Positions 9,405 to 18,476 of a DNA stretch of 64,000 nucleotides are shown piece by piece; positions within the stretch are counted from its first letter, which is position 1; each line of letters opens with the position of its first letter. Origin of the DNA: Clostridia bacterium (lineage in GTDB: Bacteria > Bacillota > Clostridia > UBA1212 > UBA1255); NCBI GenBank assembly GCA_017517275.1, contig JAFWZX010000031.1, positions 54,393 to 118,392 of the forward strand. Reading direction: 5' to 3'. Below the pieces are notes generated by a model that was given only the letters and a program-made list of their open reading frames with translations, made no database searches and was not told the origin of the DNA. The position numbers and the translations under genes are program-made.

Positions 9405-10274
9405 ATGTTACAAGTTGATGTTGATTATTTAAAGAAAGCCAGAAAACACAGAGACTATTCAGGTCCGATTATTTTAATATTCTTATCATTGGCAGGTATC
9501 GTATCATTCCTTCCTTTGATTTATCTTGTAAGTACAGCTTTTAAGCCACCGGAGGAATTATTCCTATATCCTCCTACGTTCTTCGTTAGGAACCCTACAT
9601 TGCAGAATTTTTCGGATCTTTCAACGGTTACTTCTAACAGCTTAGTACCATTTTCAAGATATCTGTTTAATACAGTATTTGTAACGGTTTGTTACTTGTT
9701 TACTTTGATTTTAGTTGATACGATGGCATGTTATCCGCTGTCAAAACACAAGTTCCCCGGACATAAAGCTTTGTTCAAGCTTGTTACAACAGCATTGATG
9801 TTTGTAACTGCTGCTGCTGGTATTCCTTCGTACTTGATTATTACAAAGCTTGGTATCGATAACACGTATTTTGTATATATTATTCCGGGCTTGGCTTCAA
9901 CGACGGTTTTGTTCCTTATGAAGCAGTTCCTTGACCAGGTTCCGAATCAGATATTTGAAGCAGGTAAAATCGATGGTGCAAGCGAGTGGAAATTATATAC
10001 AAAAATTGCTCTCCCGCTTTTGAAAAATGCACAGGCAACAGCGATTATTCTGTCGTTCGGCGGTATTTGGGGCGATGCAGGTACTTCTAATACATATATC
10101 TACGAAGAAAACCTTAGAACACTTGCTTTCTTCATGAACACAATCGGCGGCAACGTTGCCAGAACAGGTGCTACTGCAGTTTCATCGCTGATTATGACTT
10201 TGCCAAGTATCATAATCTTCATAATTCAGCAAAGCCGAGTTATGGATACAATGGCACATTCAGGTATTAAATAA
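9405..10274 (+). CDS. Sugar ABC transporter permease, MalG type (pair 1)
   Basis: Second channel subunit, pairing with the preceding gene. The 289-aa protein has about six membrane segments and the EAA loop FEAGKIDGASEWKLYTKIALPLLK. It contains the typical N-terminal periplasmic phrase VSTAFKPPEELF. The ATG at 9405 is likely, served by AAGGAGTG at 9388-9395; a GTG at 9393 would overlap the previous gene by four bases and cannot be excluded. No ATP-binding subunit is encoded beside it, so an ATPase encoded elsewhere must energise it. Confidence 0.9.
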   Translation: MLQVDVDYLKKARKHRDYSGPIILIFLSLAGIVSFLPLIYLVSTAFKPPEELFLYPPTFFVRNPTLQNFSDLSTVTSNSLVPFSRYLFNTVFVTVCYLFTLILVDTMACYPLSKHKFPGHKALFKLVTTALMFVTAAAGIPSYLIITKLGIDNTYFVYIIPGLASTTVLFLMKQFLDQVPNQIFEAGKIDGASEWKLYTKIALPLLKNAQATAIILSFGGIWGDAGTSNTYIYEENLRTLAFFMNTIGGNVARTGATAVSSLIMTLPSIIIFIIQQSRVMDTMAHSGIK

Positions 10275-10290
10275 AAGGAGGTTACAGATT

Positions 10291-12402
10291 ATGAAAATGA
10301 AAAAATACGTTTGTTTACTCCTGTTGTTTGTTCTCGTGTTATCATGCACGTTTTCTGTTAGTGCCGACACACCGTATCCTAACTATTATATTAATATGTA
10401 TAACGGTGCATTGGACAGACCGCTTCCGATTCCGGCTGCATATGAGGTTTATACCGTTATAGATAAGCCTACAACAGAAGAAGGTAAGCTTAGTAAGCCG
10501 GAAGATATTTTCATCGATGATGATGATAATATCTACGTAGTTGATACCGGTAATAACAGAATAGTAAAATATGACTCTGATTATAATTTTGAACTTGCTG
10601 TATCAGGCAAAGGAACGTATCCGGAAGATCAGTCAGCGCTTAAGAATCCTATGTGCGTTTACGTTGATTCTAAATCAGGCACGATTCTTGTAGCAGACTC
10701 CGGTAACTCAAGATTAGTAGAATTTACAAAATACGGCAACTTAAGATATTCTTATGAAATGCCGGAGAGTGAGTTGCTCTCAGTAGATTTTAACTATCAG
10801 CCTGTAAAAGTTACAAAAGATACCAGAGGCTACATTTACGTATGTAATACAGGTGACTATAACGGTATCATGCAGCTTAGTGCTGATGGTGAATTCAGAA
10901 GTTATTATGGTACTAACAAGGTTAATCTTTCTTTCTGGGAATCATTAGCGAAAGTTCTTTGGGACAGAGAAGACAGAAAGGGTTCAATTGTTACTCTTCC
11001 GTATACATTCTCTAACATCTATGCTTCTGATGACGGTTATATGTATGCTACAACCACTACAGATACACCTCCTCAGGTTAGAAAAATAAACATTGCTGGT
11101 TCAGACATACTATATGGATCATTTAACTTTAATGATTCAAGTTTGTCTTCTAACTACACGAACGTCAACCAAACGTTTATTGATGTTACTGTAGACAGTA
11201 ACGGTAATATGTTTATTCTTGATCAGAGATTTTGTCGTGTTTATTCATATGACGAATGGGGTAATAACCTTTGCGTATTTGGTAGTGACGGTCTTGGCTA
11301 CGGTCAGATCCGTGTGCCTGTAAGTATTGAAGTAGACAGCAGAGGTCGTGTATACGTTCTTGACAATGCTACTTCTACAATAACGGTTTACCAGCCTACG
11401 GAATTCATTAAGACTGTTCACGAAGCAAATAATCTTTTCATCGACGGTCTTTATGATGAATCTCTTCCTGTTTGGAAGGAAATTCTTGAAAAGGACAGTT
11501 ATTACACTCTCGCTCTTATTAATATGGGTAAGATTGAGATGCGTAAAATGCAAGAGGAAAACTATAAAGTTGCTTATGATTATTTTGTTTCTGCTGAAGA
11601 TGCCACTAATGCATCTGATGCATTCGAAGAAATCAGAACGTACTTTATCAGAGACAACTTTACAATCATTGTCGTTGTTATCATAGGTTTATTACTGTTA
11701 GCTCTCGCTTGGAAGACATTCAAACGTTATAGACGACGCAAATATGGTATTCCGCCGGAGAAGAACAATATATTCACAAAGATTAAAGGCTTCTTCAGCC
11801 GCAGCTATGGTATTATTCGTCATCCTGTAGACGGATTTGAAGGCATTAGATACGAGAATCAAGGATCATACAGTGATATGTTGCTCGTTATGGTTCTGTA
11901 TACGTGCGTTGCAGTTGCTTCTGAATATGCTACAAGCTTCATTTTCAGAGGAGGTAAATCTCTCGACTTGATTAATCCGTTCTTTACTATTATATCGTCA
12001 TTGCTGCCTTGGTTAGTAATGTGTGTGGTAAACTATGGCGTTACAACTATAATGTATGGTGAAGGTCGTTTAAGAGACGTATTTATTGCAGGTGCATACT
12101 GCCACACACCGTGGATGTTTGCAATGCTTCCTGTATATGCTTTAACACATGTTCTCACATTAAATGAAATGAGTTTGTGGAATCTTGCTGTTTCAATATT
12201 GATGATTCTTGTGGTATTTTTAGTATACTTTGCAATAAAAGGAATACACGGTTTTCATCCTGTTAAAGCATTTGTTGTATTCTTTATAACAGTTGTTGGC
12301 GTTGGAGCGGTTGCATTACTCTTCTTGCTCGTATACGCGCTTACAAATCAGCTGTTCTCATTTATAGCGCAAGTGGTAAAGGAGTTGAGTTATCTTGTTT
12401 AA
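10291..12402 (+). CDS. NHL-repeat protein with C-terminal Yip1-like membrane domain
   Basis: Function unknown. The 703-aa protein has a cleavable-looking signal (MKMKKYVCLLLLFVLVLSC... ending SVSA). It then carries beta-propeller NHL repeats, for example EDIFIDDDDNIYVVDTGNNR near residue 70 and DSRGRVYVLDNATSTI near 355. A short helical repeat (FIDGLYDESLPVWKEILEKD, about 383-402) resembles a TPR. A single membrane helix follows at about 455-475, then a basic cytoplasmic segment, then four or five hydrophobic helices that look like a Yip1 domain. It therefore displays a propeller outside and a polytopic domain in the membrane. A strong AAAAGGAGGT site precedes ATG 10291. It lies between the two permease pairs, so a role in the same transport system is inferred. 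Confidence 0.75.
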   Translation: MKMKKYVCLLLLFVLVLSCTFSVSADTPYPNYYINMYNGALDRPLPIPAAYEVYTVIDKPTTEEGKLSKPEDIFIDDDDNIYVVDTGNNRIVKYDSDYNFELAVSGKGTYPEDQSALKNPMCVYVDSKSGTILVADSGNSRLVEFTKYGNLRYSYEMPESELLSVDFNYQPVKVTKDTRGYIYVCNTGDYNGIMQLSADGEFRSYYGTNKVNLSFWESLAKVLWDREDRKGSIVTLPYTFSNIYASDDGYMYATTTTDTPPQVRKINIAGSDILYGSFNFNDSSLSSNYTNVNQTFIDVTVDSNGNMFILDQRFCRVYSYDEWGNNLCVFGSDGLGYGQIRVPVSIEVDSRGRVYVLDNATSTITVYQPTEFIKTVHEANNLFIDGLYDESLPVWKEILEKDSYYTLALINMGKIEMRKMQEENYKVAYDYFVSAEDATNASDAFEEIRTYFIRDNFTIIVVVIIGLLLLALAWKTFKRYRRRKYGIPPEKNNIFTKIKGFFSRSYGIIRHPVDGFEGIRYENQGSYSDMLLVMVLYTCVAVASEYATSFIFRGGKSLDLINPFFTIISSLLPWLVMCVVNYGVTTIMYGEGRLRDVFIAGAYCHTPWMFAMLPVYALTHVLTLNEMSLWNLAVSILMILVVFLVYFAIKGIHGFHPVKAFVVFFITVVGVGAVALLFLLVYALTNQLFSFIAQVVKELSYLV

Positions 12403-14959
12403 GAAGAAGAATAAAGACATTGATGTTGAAGCAAAGAAGACTTCTTTATACATTGACGAAGCAGAGGCTGCTGCGTATGCTGCCAAAATGGCGAAGAAGA
12501 AGTTTTATTTGAGAATCGTAAAGATTGTCGTTGCTTTGTTTACAATTTTTCTCCTTGGATTCCTTATTATCAAAGTAGGTTTTGCGGAGTCCAGTACAGT
12601 TGCATTCAGTGATGAAGGCATTAAAAGTGATGTTCAAGTATCAAGTCCGTTAAAGGATAAAGGTATCAATGGACAGATGCTCGGAGATGAAGGTCTTACT
12701 GTAATTGCTCAAAACGAGTTTTTGACAATGAGCTATTCTCCTAAGGAAGATTTGTTCATTTTCAAAGACAATAAGACAGGCGAGCAGTTCAGAAGCTATC
12801 CTGAACCGATTTACGGTACAGAAGAGAAACCTGAGCAATCAGATATTGATATATTCCAAAAGGGAACGCCTACAGGAAATATTATTACTTCACCGGTTTT
12901 CATCGGATATACAAAGATGTCCGGTCGAGACGGAGGTTTGTTTGTTGGTGTTAACACTCAGGAACACGTTAAAAATGTTTATTATATCGAAAATGGTATT
13001 AGATTAACGTATGAGATGATCGAGCTTGAACTTGAATTTTCTGTTGAAATTACGATAGATGGTAATGAAGTTGTTTACTTTATTCCCAAAAACGGCATTA
13101 TTGAGCGTCCGTATTTGAGTGATAATGAAGAAGATCATGCAGTTGAAGAAAGACCTTTGCTTTCCTCTATTGCAATTCTTCCTTACTTATTTGCACATCG
13201 TAGCGGCGATTCCGGATATTTTGTTGTACCGGACGGTTCCGGCGCAGTAACAGATTTTTCTGTATCAAGAATTGGTAACTCCAGTGAGTATGCAAAGAGA
13301 ATTTATGGATGGGACTACACAATAGATTCCGTAACGGATGCAGAATCTCAACCGAGATATAATAACCACAATATACTTTTAGGTGCATACGGTATTATTG
13401 AGAATCTTAGCGAAGATGCAAATGACGTTAATAAATATGCAAACTCTATGATTACAGGCTTCATTGAACAAGGTGATGCAAATGCGTATTTACGTGTGTC
13501 AAATCCAGGTGTAAGAAACGTACCGTTCTATGCGATTTATGTTCAGTATACTTATAGAGAATATTTTAACAGACAGGTTTCTAAGACAGGTTCTGCATAT
13601 TCTGATATTACAAGAACTATGCAGCTTGGTGACGTAAAGCAACGTATTACGTTTGAGTTGTCTTCTGATAAGGATTATCATTACAGCGATCTTGCTAAGT
13701 CTGTTCAAAATAAAATCATTGCACAGTGGAAAGAGAGATTCAACGTTGACGTTACTGTCGGCAATATTGAAGACTTTGATGTTTTGAATCTGAGAACCTT
13801 TATGGGTGCAGAGAATGTTACAGGCGGTCTTGCTGAACAACTTAAAGTTATGACAACTTTCAAGGATGCTCAGAACATATATAACGATCTTAAAAATAAA
13901 GGTATGTCTGACGTTTCTCTTACTATGGTAGGTTGGATGAATCACGGATATTTCTGGAATGCGACTTCAAAACTTAAGCCGGACAGCGGGTTTGAAGATG
14001 ATATGGATATGGAAGAGTTCAATAAGTGGGCTGAAAAGAACGGTGTTAATGTTAATTATGATAATAACTTGTTGTTCTTATATGGCTCACCCAAAGGCTC
14101 TGCTACACTCAGATCATCAGTTGTAAAGATTCCAAGCACGTTCTATCTGAGGAATAGGCTTAAGACGGTTTCCGGTGCTTTCTACAAAGGCGGCAATGGT
14201 TACTTGATTAGCCCTGTTTATTACGAGAGCAAGATTCTTTCCGATAATATCGAAAGATTGGAAGAATATGGTGTATCGGGCGTTGCTTTGCAACAAATTG
14301 GTGATCAACTTTTTTCTGATTATAACCAGTTTAATGCCCTTTTCAGAATTCAGTTAATTAATTCATATGTTGATTGGCTTATTGAATATGGTGAGAATTT
14401 TGAGAAGGTATCTGTATATAACGGTAACTCATATGTAGTTCCATTTGTTTCATCAATACTTGATATGTCAATGACTAAGTCTTCTCACGTTGTTCTTGAT
14501 GAACAAATTCCGTTTGTACAGATGATCTATCATGGTATCGTTCCTTATTATTCAAAGGCAATCAACAATTGTGACGTAGAGTATTATTCATTGCTCAAGT
14601 CAGTTGAATATGGTGCTCTAGGTTCTATTGAAGTAACAGAGGAAGAATCTGCATTACTTAAATGGACATATTACGACACGTTATATAAATCTGAATATGA
14701 CTTGCTTAGTGAGCTTGGAACAATTGATATGGTTTATAAGGCAATAGAAGAGGCTGTTGCTCCGTTTATTAATGAATCAATTGTAAATCACTACAAACTT
14801 TCAGATAAACTTGATGTATATTGTACTGAGTATTCAGATGGTTCTAAAGTATATGTTTGCTACGAAACTGAAGCTGTTGAGGTTTCAGATCCTTACACAA
14901 ATGAGACTATAACATTTGAAGGTCAAGGATATAGCGTAAAAAACGCTAAGGGGGAGTAA
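12395..14959 (+). CDS. Single-pass exported protein, DUF5696 type
   Basis: An 854-aa protein with a charged cytoplasmic tail of about 45 residues, one membrane segment (IVKIVVALFTIFLLGFLII, near 47-65) and a very large outside part. The overall form matches proteins annotated as DUF5696, which occur beside sugar ABC permeases; that match is from memory of the family. Phrases such as SLTMVGWMNHGYFW and YYESKILSDNIERLEEYGVSGVAL suggest a barrel-like central domain, but I see no secure catalytic motif. TTG 12395 is the start, preceded by AAAGGAG, and overlaps the previous stop by eight bases. Translation coupling suggests it acts with the NHL/Yip1 protein. It might be a glycan-active or glycan-holding protein; this is a guess. 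Confidence 0.7.
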   Translation: MFKKKNKDIDVEAKKTSLYIDEAEAAAYAAKMAKKKFYLRIVKIVVALFTIFLLGFLIIKVGFAESSTVAFSDEGIKSDVQVSSPLKDKGINGQMLGDEGLTVIAQNEFLTMSYSPKEDLFIFKDNKTGEQFRSYPEPIYGTEEKPEQSDIDIFQKGTPTGNIITSPVFIGYTKMSGRDGGLFVGVNTQEHVKNVYYIENGIRLTYEMIELELEFSVEITIDGNEVVYFIPKNGIIERPYLSDNEEDHAVEERPLLSSIAILPYLFAHRSGDSGYFVVPDGSGAVTDFSVSRIGNSSEYAKRIYGWDYTIDSVTDAESQPRYNNHNILLGAYGIIENLSEDANDVNKYANSMITGFIEQGDANAYLRVSNPGVRNVPFYAIYVQYTYREYFNRQVSKTGSAYSDITRTMQLGDVKQRITFELSSDKDYHYSDLAKSVQNKIIAQWKERFNVDVTVGNIEDFDVLNLRTFMGAENVTGGLAEQLKVMTTFKDAQNIYNDLKNKGMSDVSLTMVGWMNHGYFWNATSKLKPDSGFEDDMDMEEFNKWAEKNGVNVNYDNNLLFLYGSPKGSATLRSSVVKIPSTFYLRNRLKTVSGAFYKGGNGYLISPVYYESKILSDNIERLEEYGVSGVALQQIGDQLFSDYNQFNALFRIQLINSYVDWLIEYGENFEKVSVYNGNSYVVPFVSSILDMSMTKSSHVVLDEQIPFVQMIYHGIVPYYSKAINNCDVEYYSLLKSVEYGALGSIEVTEEESALLKWTYYDTLYKSEYDLLSELGTIDMVYKAIEEAVAPFINESIVNHYKLSDKLDVYCTEYSDGSKVYVCYETEAVEVSDPYTNETITFEGQGYSVKNAKGE

Positions 14960-14962
14960 TCT

Positions 14963-15844
14963 ATGGCAAAAAATAAAAACACAAAAGTCTTAACAAAGAA
15001 ACAGTTAGCTCACAGAAGAGTTAAAACTACGTTTCTTTCCTTTGAGAGAAGACGAAACCTTGAAGGCATAGTTTTCTCGATTCCATGGCTTATTGGTCTT
15101 GTATGGTTCTTATTTATACCGCTTTTCATGTCTGTAAAAATGAGTTTTTACAACGTTAACGGACAGGATTTGTGGTGTAATACAGGTCTTAGTACGTGGG
15201 TTGGATTTGATAACTACGTTGAGGTTATCAAAGATCCTGAGGCCGGTCAGGTTGTTTTGAATTCATTTATGAGTGCATTATATCAGGTTCCGGTAATTGT
15301 AGCATTCGCGTTGTTCGTTGCTGTTTTGCTCAAACAAAAATTCCCGGGCCGAGTATACTTCAGAGTAATATTTTTTATTCCTGTTATTCTGTCAGGTGTT
15401 ATCATGTCATATTTGTTTAGTGATAATGTAGGTAATATCAGCGTGTTCGGTCAAATCGTAGCTAACAACCAGTTCTTAAGTGGATTTGGCGGCATTGCAT
15501 CTCAGATTGGTCACATAATGTGGAGAAGTAGTGTAGAAATTCTCATTTTCCTTGCAGCACTTCAGAGTGTACCTGATATTTTGTATGAGGTTGTTGACCT
15601 TGACGGTGCTACAGCATGGGAGTCTTTCTGGCATATTACTTTGCCTTACGTATCTCCTTTCGTTATCCTAAACTGCATCTACGCTCTTGTTGACTCCTTC
15701 GTTGATTCTACGAACCCTGTAATGTCATTGCTCAATGGCATGGATAAATACGGTGAAAGAGCGGCATTAAGCTGGCTGTATATGTTGATGACTTTGATAG
15801 TTATTCTAATCTTCATTCTCTTTACTAGGAGGTGGCTGAGATGA
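14963..15844 (+). CDS. Sugar ABC transporter permease, MalF/UgpA type (pair 2)
   Basis: Channel subunit of a second carbohydrate importer or an alternative half of the first. The 293-aa protein has a basic N-terminal tail, six predicted helices and the EAA loop YEVVDLDGATAWESFWHITLP. It starts three bases after the DUF5696 gene, with a purine-rich site (AAGGGGGAG), and its end overlaps the next permease by four bases. It differs clearly in sequence from the pair-1 permease at 8419, so it is not a recent tandem copy. Substrate unknown. Confidence 0.9.
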   Translation: MAKNKNTKVLTKKQLAHRRVKTTFLSFERRRNLEGIVFSIPWLIGLVWFLFIPLFMSVKMSFYNVNGQDLWCNTGLSTWVGFDNYVEVIKDPEAGQVVLNSFMSALYQVPVIVAFALFVAVLLKQKFPGRVYFRVIFFIPVILSGVIMSYLFSDNVGNISVFGQIVANNQFLSGFGGIASQIGHIMWRSSVEILIFLAALQSVPDILYEVVDLDGATAWESFWHITLPYVSPFVILNCIYALVDSFVDSTNPVMSLLNGMDKYGERAALSWLYMLMTLIVILIFILFTRRWLR

Positions 15845-16869
15845 AGCGATTGATTAATAATATAAAGGATTTCGTACTTCGTCTTTACAAAAAATACGAA
15901 AATCTTGGCTACAAGGTAAAGAAAAAAATTAAGTTTATAATAGGAAGAGTATTTTTATATTACGTTCTTATTGAGCTTGCGTACTTATTCTTATTGCCGT
16001 TCATTTATATTTTGACAACATCTATGATGTCAGCTCAAGACTACATGGACCCAACGGTACAGTATATTCCTACTCATATTAATTGGGAAAACTTCCAAAA
16101 AGCATGGATGGGTCTTGATATCGTAGCAGTAGATCCTTCTTTGGATACTGATATGTTTGATCCGACAATAAGTGATTATTATTCTACTTTATTGAACACA
16201 ATTATCCTCTCACTGGGTAGTGCAATACTTCAATCTGTAACTTGTGCATTAGTTGGATATTCGCTTGGTAGATTTAAGTTTAGAGGCAGATTATTTATAA
16301 TGTTATTTGTTATCATTATTCTCTTAATTCCGCCGCAAACCACAATCACAGCTTCCTTCTTCATGTGGTCTCAGATGGCTATGGCCGAAGGCTTCTATGC
16401 AGTATTGATTCCGACAATTTTCGGTCATGGATTAAGAGGAGCACTATTTATATTGATTTATATGTACTTCTTCCAGAGAATACCGGATGTTATGGATGAT
16501 GCTGCCAGAATTGACGGAGCCGGACCAATCAGAGTTTTTGTTCAGATTATGTTCCCGCTTGTAAAGTCTGCTCTTACAATTGTATTTATTTTCTCGTTTG
16601 TATGGCACTGGAATGATAATCAGGAAACGTTAACGTATACGTATCTGCCTCAGCATAATACCTTCCAGGAAGCACTTAGTAAGATTCAACAGAATTATCT
16701 GGAAGAATTAGGATATGATGGCGGTGCTATTAGTGAAACTCTCAGAGCATCTTCAGAACCGGTACTTTTCGCCGGATGTTTGATGGTAATGTTCCCGGTA
16801 TTGATTGTTTATATTCTCGGTCAAAAGAGACTTGTTGCCGGCATCGAGAGAATTGGTGTCATTGAGTAA
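15841..16869 (+). CDS. Sugar ABC transporter permease, MalG type (pair 2)
   Basis: Partner of the preceding permease. The 342-aa protein has about six membrane segments and the EAA loop MDDAARIDGAGPIRVFVQIMFP. It is longer than a usual MalG (about 280 aa), with an extra 40-residue basic N-terminus and a long first outside loop that contains SLDTDMFDPTISDYYSTLLN. ATG 15841 is chosen because AGGAGGTG at 15827-15834 ends six bases upstream; an in-frame GTG at 15832 lies inside that site. Energised presumably by a shared ATPase encoded elsewhere. Confidence 0.9.
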   Translation: MKRLINNIKDFVLRLYKKYENLGYKVKKKIKFIIGRVFLYYVLIELAYLFLLPFIYILTTSMMSAQDYMDPTVQYIPTHINWENFQKAWMGLDIVAVDPSLDTDMFDPTISDYYSTLLNTIILSLGSAILQSVTCALVGYSLGRFKFRGRLFIMLFVIIILLIPPQTTITASFFMWSQMAMAEGFYAVLIPTIFGHGLRGALFILIYMYFFQRIPDVMDDAARIDGAGPIRVFVQIMFPLVKSALTIVFIFSFVWHWNDNQETLTYTYLPQHNTFQEALSKIQQNYLEELGYDGGAISETLRASSEPVLFAGCLMVMFPVLIVYILGQKRLVAGIERIGVIE

Positions 16870-16890
16870 TATTGTAGGAGGTCTATTAAG

Positions 16891-18375
16891 ATGAATAAGA
16901 ATATTATTAAATTGGTTACAATGTTGTTGGCCGCAGTTATGATGATATCTCTCATATCTTGTTCAGTTGAAGAGGATGATAATGAGGAAATCGTAGGTTT
17001 ATCAACACCTGTGCCGATTCCTGATGAACTTATTGGTTCTATAGTTTTCTCCTCCTATCGTTGTGATGATGGTGAGTATGCGTGCTTTGATTATATGCAA
17101 ACCTTCGTAATGCAATATCCGAGTGTTGACGTAGAACTTGATCTTGCAGATAGTGCGGAAGAGTATTTTTCAACTCTTGAAGAGAGAATCGAAAACGGTA
17201 CGATCGGTGACGTGTTTACAATTGATTCTTCAATGCTTGCTAAGTATGCCGAGAAAAATTACATTGTAGATTTAAGCAATCACAGTGAAGGTGTAATTGA
17301 TTTTACAAGTGATGATTATAACAGGTTATATCCGTCAAAAATATTTTATCCGGCAGCTTTAGCAAACTCATTGTACGACGGAAGAATGTATATGTGTCCT
17401 GTCGAATACAATAATACAGTAATGTTTTTGAACCTTGATATGTTATCTTCCGTGGGTATAGATCCTCTTGTACCAAATGACGATTGGACGTGGCAGGAAG
17501 TAGAACAAATTGCGTTAAAGTTGATTGAAGCAGGTTATGAAAAACCAATTGCGATGGATTATTCAGATTACTCTGTTTGGGGCGCGTTTGCCAGAAGCAA
17601 GGATGCTGCTTTATATGAAGAAATTAATTTTGCTGATAAGGATTTAGCGTTAAAGTTAACAAATCCCGACGTTCTTTCAGGTATTGAGTATCTTGCAAAT
17701 AACTTTATCAAAGCCGGCTTAGTTGCAGATAAAACTCCCGCAGAAATTAAAGCAGAAGATTTATCAAAATACGGACTGATTATCTGTGATCACTCAGATC
17801 TTGTAAGATGGGAAAAAGGTCTCGTTTCAAATATTGAAGGCGAAAAATCATTAGATTGGGAACTTGCACATTTTCCGAGATTTTATGATGAAAAAACAGA
17901 TAGCAGTGTGGCATCTATCGGTGTTCAGACTATTGGTCTTGCTGTATTTAACCGTGAACAGTTCAATCTTGATAATGGTGTGTACGATGCTATTGAGGAT
18001 GATGAATTGTTGGCAGAAGAAAAAGAAAATGTTGAGAATTCTATTGTGAATTCCATACGATTCGCATTATATGCAATGGTTGAAGAGGCAGCTGTTGCTA
18101 TCACCGGTGAAGATGGTTATCGAGTACCGGCATTAATGTCGGCCAATGCAATGAAATACTGGAGAAACTATCCTGTTGACGGTAAAAACACATCAGTATT
18201 TTCATTGTATAGTGCCTATGACTATCCGGCAGAGATTACGTCTTTCTTATTGCTCGCGCCAGCCGCTGAGATAAACGATGCGATGGGTGAGGCTATTAAG
18301 AAGTATGCAGCTTCTGACGATGTTTCTTTTGATGCATATATGCAGATTATACAGGATGCTGTAAATGCACACTAA
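16891..18375 (+). CDS. Lipoprotein extracellular solute-binding protein (first)
   Basis: Substrate receptor for a sugar ABC importer, tethered to the outer face of the membrane. The 494-aa protein has a signal peptide ending in the lipobox LISC, then an acidic linker EEDDNEE. The mature part has the fold-1/fold-2 layout of group-1 binding proteins: NGTIGDVFTIDSSMLAKYAEKNYIVDLSNH, then LYDGRMYMCPVEYNNTVMFLNLDML, and WTWQEVEQIALKLIEAGYEKP. It directly follows permease pair 2 by 21 bases with a GGAGG site, so it is the natural receptor for that pair. Its ligand cannot be read from sequence. Confidence 0.88.
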   Translation: MNKNIIKLVTMLLAAVMMISLISCSVEEDDNEEIVGLSTPVPIPDELIGSIVFSSYRCDDGEYACFDYMQTFVMQYPSVDVELDLADSAEEYFSTLEERIENGTIGDVFTIDSSMLAKYAEKNYIVDLSNHSEGVIDFTSDDYNRLYPSKIFYPAALANSLYDGRMYMCPVEYNNTVMFLNLDMLSSVGIDPLVPNDDWTWQEVEQIALKLIEAGYEKPIAMDYSDYSVWGAFARSKDAALYEEINFADKDLALKLTNPDVLSGIEYLANNFIKAGLVADKTPAEIKAEDLSKYGLIICDHSDLVRWEKGLVSNIEGEKSLDWELAHFPRFYDEKTDSSVASIGVQTIGLAVFNREQFNLDNGVYDAIEDDELLAEEKENVENSIVNSIRFALYAMVEEAAVAITGEDGYRVPALMSANAMKYWRNYPVDGKNTSVFSLYSAYDYPAEITSFLLLAPAAEINDAMGEAIKKYAASDDVSFDAYMQIIQDAVNAH

Positions 18376-18385
18376 TGCTATTTGT

Positions 18386-18405
18386 AATAAAATATTCATT
18401 TTATT
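18386..18405. repeat. AT-only inverted repeat upstream of the last binding-protein gene
   Basis: AATAAAAT (18386-18393) and ATTTTATT (18398-18405) are perfect inverted halves separated by four bases. They lie just upstream of the -35 element at 18411. It could be an operator; with A/T bases only, chance is also possible. Confidence 0.4.
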
Positions 18406-18410
18406 GTGTA

Positions 18411-18438
18411 TTTACTTTTTTAAAAACTATGTTATTAT
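18411..18438 (+). promoter_or_regulatory. Probable SigA promoter for the second lipoprotein binding protein
   Basis: TTTACT (18411-18416) and TATTAT (18433-18438) with a 16-base spacer lie in the 101-base gap before the gene at 18477. This suggests that the last binding protein can be expressed apart from the rest of the cluster. Confidence 0.55.
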
Positions 18439-18476
18439 TATTGTAAATGTAGAATACTACTTAGGAGGTTTATTTA

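Noticed and set aside
13499..13945. A 148-codon minus-strand frame
   Set aside because: It lies wholly inside the DUF5696-type gene, lacks a ribosome site and has a shadow-like composition.
18386..18405. Terminator for the first lipoprotein receptor gene
   Set aside because: The inverted repeat is A/T only and lacks a T run; a possible operator is the better reading.
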